In this document: in pieces, positions 60,786 to 64,000 of the stretch
Position numbering within the stretch: position 1 is the first letter of the stretch
Layout: every line of letters starts with the position of its first letter
Assembly: GCA_018992685.1 (NCBI GenBank)
Contig: JACVGT010000010.1
Coordinates: forward strand, 1 to 64,000
Direction of reading: 5' to 3'
DNA from: Theionarchaea archaeon
GTDB lineage: Archaea; Methanobacteriota_B; Thermococci; Methanofastidiosales; SZ-28-30
DNA: 64,000 nt
The notes under the pieces: generated by a model
Told to the model about the DNA's origin: nothing
The model's database searches: none
What the model saw: only the letters and a program-made list of their open reading frames with translations
Made by a program: the position numbers and the translations under genes

Positions 60786-62011
60786 GAATTTATGCATTTG
60801 AAGAGATATGGAACGTTTCCCGGTTCCTCTATTACGGGCTGGTAGCCATCCAAACGCGGGGAGAAGAAGTTTCTACCTTGGCAGTGGGGAATGATTCTGC
60901 TGTGGCTAAAGGGACAGCAGATAACCTGGATGTTTCTCCTCTCAAAGGATACTGCGGAGTGGCAGGAGCATTCACCCGCAATGAGGGTTACTACTTCGAT
61001 GATGGGATCACCGTAGTGTATGACGGCAGTATTGATGTTTCACGACTTGTAACCCAGATAAAGAGTGGGAAAGAGGTTGAAGACTGCCTTGCCGATCTGG
61101 ATGGTGCCTATGCCTTATTGTTGCTCAAGGATAATGTAATGTATGCTGCCCGCGATCCTTATGGTATCAGACCTCTATGCATTGGAGGGATTGGCTTTGA
61201 TATGGCAGTTATTTCTTCGGAGAGTTCAGCTCTGGATGTCATTGGTGCTGAATACTCCAGAGACATTAAACCTGGTGAAGTGGTTGTGGTGGACCAGTTC
61301 TACATTGATTCTCTGGAGAACAAGGCGAAACAGAAGGCTGTCTGCGCCTTTGAATTTGTATATTTCTCACGGCCTGATTCGCAGGTTTTTGGCAAGTCTG
61401 TGCACACCGTGAGGAAGCTAATCGGAGAGACACTGGAACCTCATGATGCAGATGCAGTAATCGGTGTCCCTGAAACTGCTATTCCCTTTGCCATGGCATA
61501 CGCAAGTAAGAATGGAATCCCCGTAGACCTGGGATTTGTTCGCACAGGAAGACCCACCCGGACAGCAATCAAGCCCACTCAACTGGAGAGGATGATTGGT
61601 GTACAGCTGAAGTTAAATCCCGTCCGGACAGCAGTCGCCGGAAAACGGGTGGTACTCATTGATGACTCTGTGGTCAGGGGGACGACCTTGCGGAATACGG
61701 TGTCACTGTTGCGCAGGAGAGGGGCCAAGGAAGTCCACGTGAGAATTGCCTCTCCCAAATTGATAGCTCCCTGTCCCTACGGAGTGGAGGTACCCACCAA
61801 AGATGAGCTGATTGCTGTGGATAACACAGAAGAGGAAATTTCCAGGATTGTTGGAGCTGATTCCTTCAGCTACCTGAAAGTTGAACAGCTCACATCCCTC
61901 ATAGGGATGCCGGTGTGTACGGGGTGTATGACTGGAGAATATCCCACAGAACAGGGGGAGTGTTGTTCATGCCAACCAGGCAGTGAGTGTCCTGTGGAGG
62001 TGTCGCAATGA
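60770..62011 (+). CDS. PurF paralogue lacking the glutaminase nucleophile
   Basis: 413 residues, clearly PurF-like but starting M-A-G-I-L-G-I-Y: the catalytic Cys is Ala, and Q-H-R-G is Q-T-R-G. The glutaminase half is also shorter than in PurF. The phosphoribosyltransferase half keeps V-V-L-I-D-D-S-V-V-R-G-T-T and the Fe-S cysteines (V-C-A-F-E, P-C-P-Y-G, C-T-G-C). An extra Cys-rich tail follows (C-C-S-C, then S-E-C-P). ATG at 60770 lies seven bases after GGGAGG and inside purF. It may partner PurF, act with free ammonia, or regulate flux. Confidence 0.85.
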   Translation: MAGILGIYAFEEIWNVSRFLYYGLVAIQTRGEEVSTLAVGNDSAVAKGTADNLDVSPLKGYCGVAGAFTRNEGYYFDDGITVVYDGSIDVSRLVTQIKSGKEVEDCLADLDGAYALLLLKDNVMYAARDPYGIRPLCIGGIGFDMAVISSESSALDVIGAEYSRDIKPGEVVVVDQFYIDSLENKAKQKAVCAFEFVYFSRPDSQVFGKSVHTVRKLIGETLEPHDADAVIGVPETAIPFAMAYASKNGIPVDLGFVRTGRPTRTAIKPTQLERMIGVQLKLNPVRTAVAGKRVVLIDDSVVRGTTLRNTVSLLRRRGAKEVHVRIASPKLIAPCPYGVEVPTKDELIAVDNTEEEISRIVGADSFSYLKVEQLTSLIGMPVCTGCMTGEYPTEQGECCSCQPGSECPVEVSQ

Positions 62012-63435
62012 AATTCCTGCTAGTCGGGGGCGGTGCACGGGAGCATGCTATTGCCAAGAATGCAGCACAGTACTATGATGTGTACGCTGCTGTCCCCTAT
62101 GTGAACCCGGGTATTGCCCGCCTCGCTTCATACAAGGTGGTGGACATCCTGAACCCTCAGAAAGTGGCAGAGTACTGTGATGACGTCTCTCCTGATCTGG
62201 TGTTCATCGGCTCAGAAGAATCATTGTTCCACGGCGTTTCTGATGAAATCATGAAGAGAGGACACGTGTGCATTGGTGCCAAGAAAGAAGCAGCCGAGAT
62301 TGAACGGTCCAAGGCATTCATGCGTCGATTGCTGGAGAAGAATAACATTCATGGATCGTTGCGGTTCAAAACCTTTACTGATGCAGATACTGCACTCCGG
62401 TACATTGACGAATATGCAGGAAGCATTGCCATTAAGCCCGCCCGACAGGCAGGAGGAAAGGGGGTCAAGGTTATCGCCGACCTCCAGGCTTACCTCAAGG
62501 AAGAGAAAAAGGATGCCAAGAAGAAACATGCAGAACAGATCATGCAGGAGCATCTTTCGCAGGATCTGGAAGACCAGATTCTCATTGAGGAACGGGTGGA
62601 GGGTGTGGAGTATTCGCTGCAGTGTTTTACTGATGGGTCTTGCGTGATTCCACTCCCACTGGTGCAGGATCATCCCCATGCATTTGAGGAAGATATTGGC
62701 CCCGAGACTGGGGGAATGGGTGCCATATCAGGACGGGGGACACTACCATTCATTGAGGATTCTGAATACAAGAAGTCACTGGAGATCATGGAGCAGTCAG
62801 TCCAGTCTATCAAGACAGAAACAGGCGAGATGTACTGTGGTGTCATTACAGGGCAGTTCATGCTCACAGACAAGTGGGGTCCCACCATAATTGAATATTA
62901 CGCCCGGCTGGGAGACCCGGAAGCGGTCAATGTCATGAATATTCTGGAGAACTTTGACGAGGTCTGTGAAGGGTATCTCACGGGAAGCCTTGCCAAGGTG
63001 AAGCCACGGATACGGGAAGTGGCCACCGTGGTCAAGTGTGTCTCTCCCAAAGGGTACCCCAATGAACGGGGGACAGGCAGGGGAAAGAAATTGCAGATAG
63101 ACTTCGAAGAGATACACAATCTGGGAGCAGAGGTGTTTTTTGGATCTGTCTATCAGGATACAGGGGAATTGTACACAGGGGGTTCACGGGCTGTGGAAAT
63201 CTATGCAGAAGCTGACACAATCGTCGAGGCAGGGGCTATTGCGGAAAAGGCTACTCACTGTGTGACTTCTGACTGGAAGCTCTTCCACCGCCATGACATT
63301 GGGTCCCAGGACCTTCTAGACAAGAGAGTGCGGACTGCTCAGCTGGTGCGTGACGTCTACCAGTACAGAGGGCAGCATGGGCTCATTGGCCGCAATATTG
63401 ACTGGATCCCAGGAATCGGGAAAATCGAAACGTGA
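62008..63435 (+). CDS. purD: GAR synthetase
   Basis: Joins glycine to phosphoribosylamine. The N-terminal L-L-V-G-G-G-A-R-E-H-A-I-A is the PurD hallmark. The ATP-grasp has I-K-P-A-R-Q-A-G-G-K-G-V-K near residue 145 and I-E-Y-Y-A-R-L-G-D-P-E near 295. 475 residues, longer than the usual 420-430, with a Lys-rich insert (K-K-D-A-K-K-K-H) after the ATP loop. GGAGGTG precedes the ATG, which overlaps the stop of the PurF paralogue. Confidence 0.94.
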   Translation: MKFLLVGGGAREHAIAKNAAQYYDVYAAVPYVNPGIARLASYKVVDILNPQKVAEYCDDVSPDLVFIGSEESLFHGVSDEIMKRGHVCIGAKKEAAEIERSKAFMRRLLEKNNIHGSLRFKTFTDADTALRYIDEYAGSIAIKPARQAGGKGVKVIADLQAYLKEEKKDAKKKHAEQIMQEHLSQDLEDQILIEERVEGVEYSLQCFTDGSCVIPLPLVQDHPHAFEEDIGPETGGMGAISGRGTLPFIEDSEYKKSLEIMEQSVQSIKTETGEMYCGVITGQFMLTDKWGPTIIEYYARLGDPEAVNVMNILENFDEVCEGYLTGSLAKVKPRIREVATVVKCVSPKGYPNERGTGRGKKLQIDFEEIHNLGAEVFFGSVYQDTGELYTGGSRAVEIYAEADTIVEAGAIAEKATHCVTSDWKLFHRHDIGSQDLLDKRVRTAQLVRDVYQYRGQHGLIGRNIDWIPGIGKIET

Positions 63436-63444
63436 GGTGATCGT

Positions 63445-64000
63445 ATGAAAATGATGTTGTTGGGTTCAGGAGAATTGGGTAAAGAAGTGATTATTGAAGC
63501 CCAGAGACTTGGGCTGGAGACAGTTGCTGTTGACCGATACATGGGTGCTCCCGCCCAGCATCCAGCAGACAAAGCCTATACTGGTAATATGACGGAAAAA
63601 GGGTTCCTCAGGTACCTGGTGGAGAGGGAGAATCCAGATTTCATTGTGCCTGAAATTGAGGCTATTAATCTGGAGGCTCTCAGTGAATTTGAGGACCAGG
63701 GCATTTTTGTCTCTCCCCGAGCTGAAGCACAGAAGATCGCCATGGATCGATTCAAGTTGCGGGAAACTCTGGACACAGCAGGTGTCAGAGTGTCGAAGTA
63801 CCATTTCACGTCTTCTGCTGAGGATTTTGAGTCTGCATGCAAGGATTTCAACTACACGTGTATTACCAAGGCTAGGTTTTCTTCATCAGGACATGGATCC
63901 TACATTGTCAACAGCAAAGAGGATGTAGAGGCAGCGTGGGACGAGCGCAAGAAGGCTCGAAAACCTAGTGAGGACGTCATTGTGGAAGAATACATACCCT
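63445..64000 (+). CDS. purT: Formate-dependent GAR transformylase, partial (runs off the window)
   Basis: ATG at 63445 follows GAGGTGATCGT, nine bases after the purD stop, and the frame stays open to base 64000 (185 codons seen of about 390). M-L-L-G-S-G-E-L-G-K-E-V-I-I-E-A is the PurT N-terminal motif, followed by V-P-E-I-E-A-I and the start of the ATP-grasp (I-T-K-A-R-F-S-S-S-G-H-G). Uses formate and ATP to make FGAR, fitting a formate-based route with PurP. Confidence 0.92.
   Translation, partial: MKMMLLGSGELGKEVIIEAQRLGLETVAVDRYMGAPAQHPADKAYTGNMTEKGFLRYLVERENPDFIVPEIEAINLEALSEFEDQGIFVSPRAEAQKIAMDRFKLRETLDTAGVRVSKYHFTSSAEDFESACKDFNYTCITKARFSSSGHGSYIVNSKEDVEAAWDERKKARKPSEDVIVEEYIP

Overview
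The window is archaeal. The evidence is seen throughout: TATA/BRE promoters (C-T-T-T-A-T-A-A type) lie about 26 bases before many start codons, so many genes look leaderless. Internal operon genes instead carry GGAGGTG-type ribosome sites. Archaeal gene content includes the TATP-independent FAICAR synthetase PurP, a PyrB/PyrI pair, an archaeal type IV pilin, a geranylgeranyl reductase, a UbiA prenyltransferase and a CDKAL1-type tRNA methylthiotransferase. The two tRNA genes do not encode CCA. I cannot name the lineage; an uncultured euryarchaeal-type genome is a guess.

Layout. 1-144: end of an insertion sequence cut by the window edge. 164-7665: ileS with an unusual leader, a GalT-like enzyme, geranylgeranyl reductase, UbiA and a membrane protein. 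7781-13769: two metallo-beta-lactamase-fold proteins, two M29-like paralogues that share a gene-converted segment, an HD hydrolase and an esterase-like hydrolase. 14020-17326: a sulfate-activation operon (RHH regulator, APS kinase, ATP sulfurylase, alkaline-phosphatase-superfamily enzyme). 17391-22661: GHMP kinase/HAD operon, a pilin divergent from an Lrp-like regulator across an operator-rich spacer, tRNA-Ile and an atypical MutY. 23140-31765: purP, an HdrD-like Fe-S protein fused to an SCP2-like domain, a DUF354 protein, a membrane-anchored winged-helix regulator, an MFS carrier, the tRNA methylthiotransferase and a CLC protein.

31901-36109 is the most interesting part: a compact minus-strand operon that reads as a RiPP (ribosomally made, modified peptide) pathway. 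A 75-residue precursor has a 22-residue leader and then five perfect copies of the nonapeptide CALEVQPTF plus a final CALEV, giving six evenly spaced cysteines. Directly downstream are two radical SAM/SPASM maturases and an MFS exporter. No annotation tool keyed on known precursor families would be likely to call the precursor.

36252-41113: surface-glycan genes (nucleotidyltransferase/GT2 fusion, GT-C-like membrane protein, a GATase1-like protein). 41234-43959: pyrC divergent from pyrBI. 44129-53578: tRNA-Phe and mixed housekeeping genes (flavin reductase, thioredoxin-fold lipoprotein, DUF2157/GDYXXLXY pair, M20 peptidase, alpha/beta hydrolase, MTA/SAH-type deaminase, DUF362). 53768-55113: a Roadblock/V4R pair followed by a decayed copy of the V4R gene. 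55182-64000: a long purine operon, purC-purS-purL-purQ-purF-(purF paralogue lacking the catalytic Cys)-purD-purT, running off the window.

All functional calls rest on reading motifs by eye; no database search was run.
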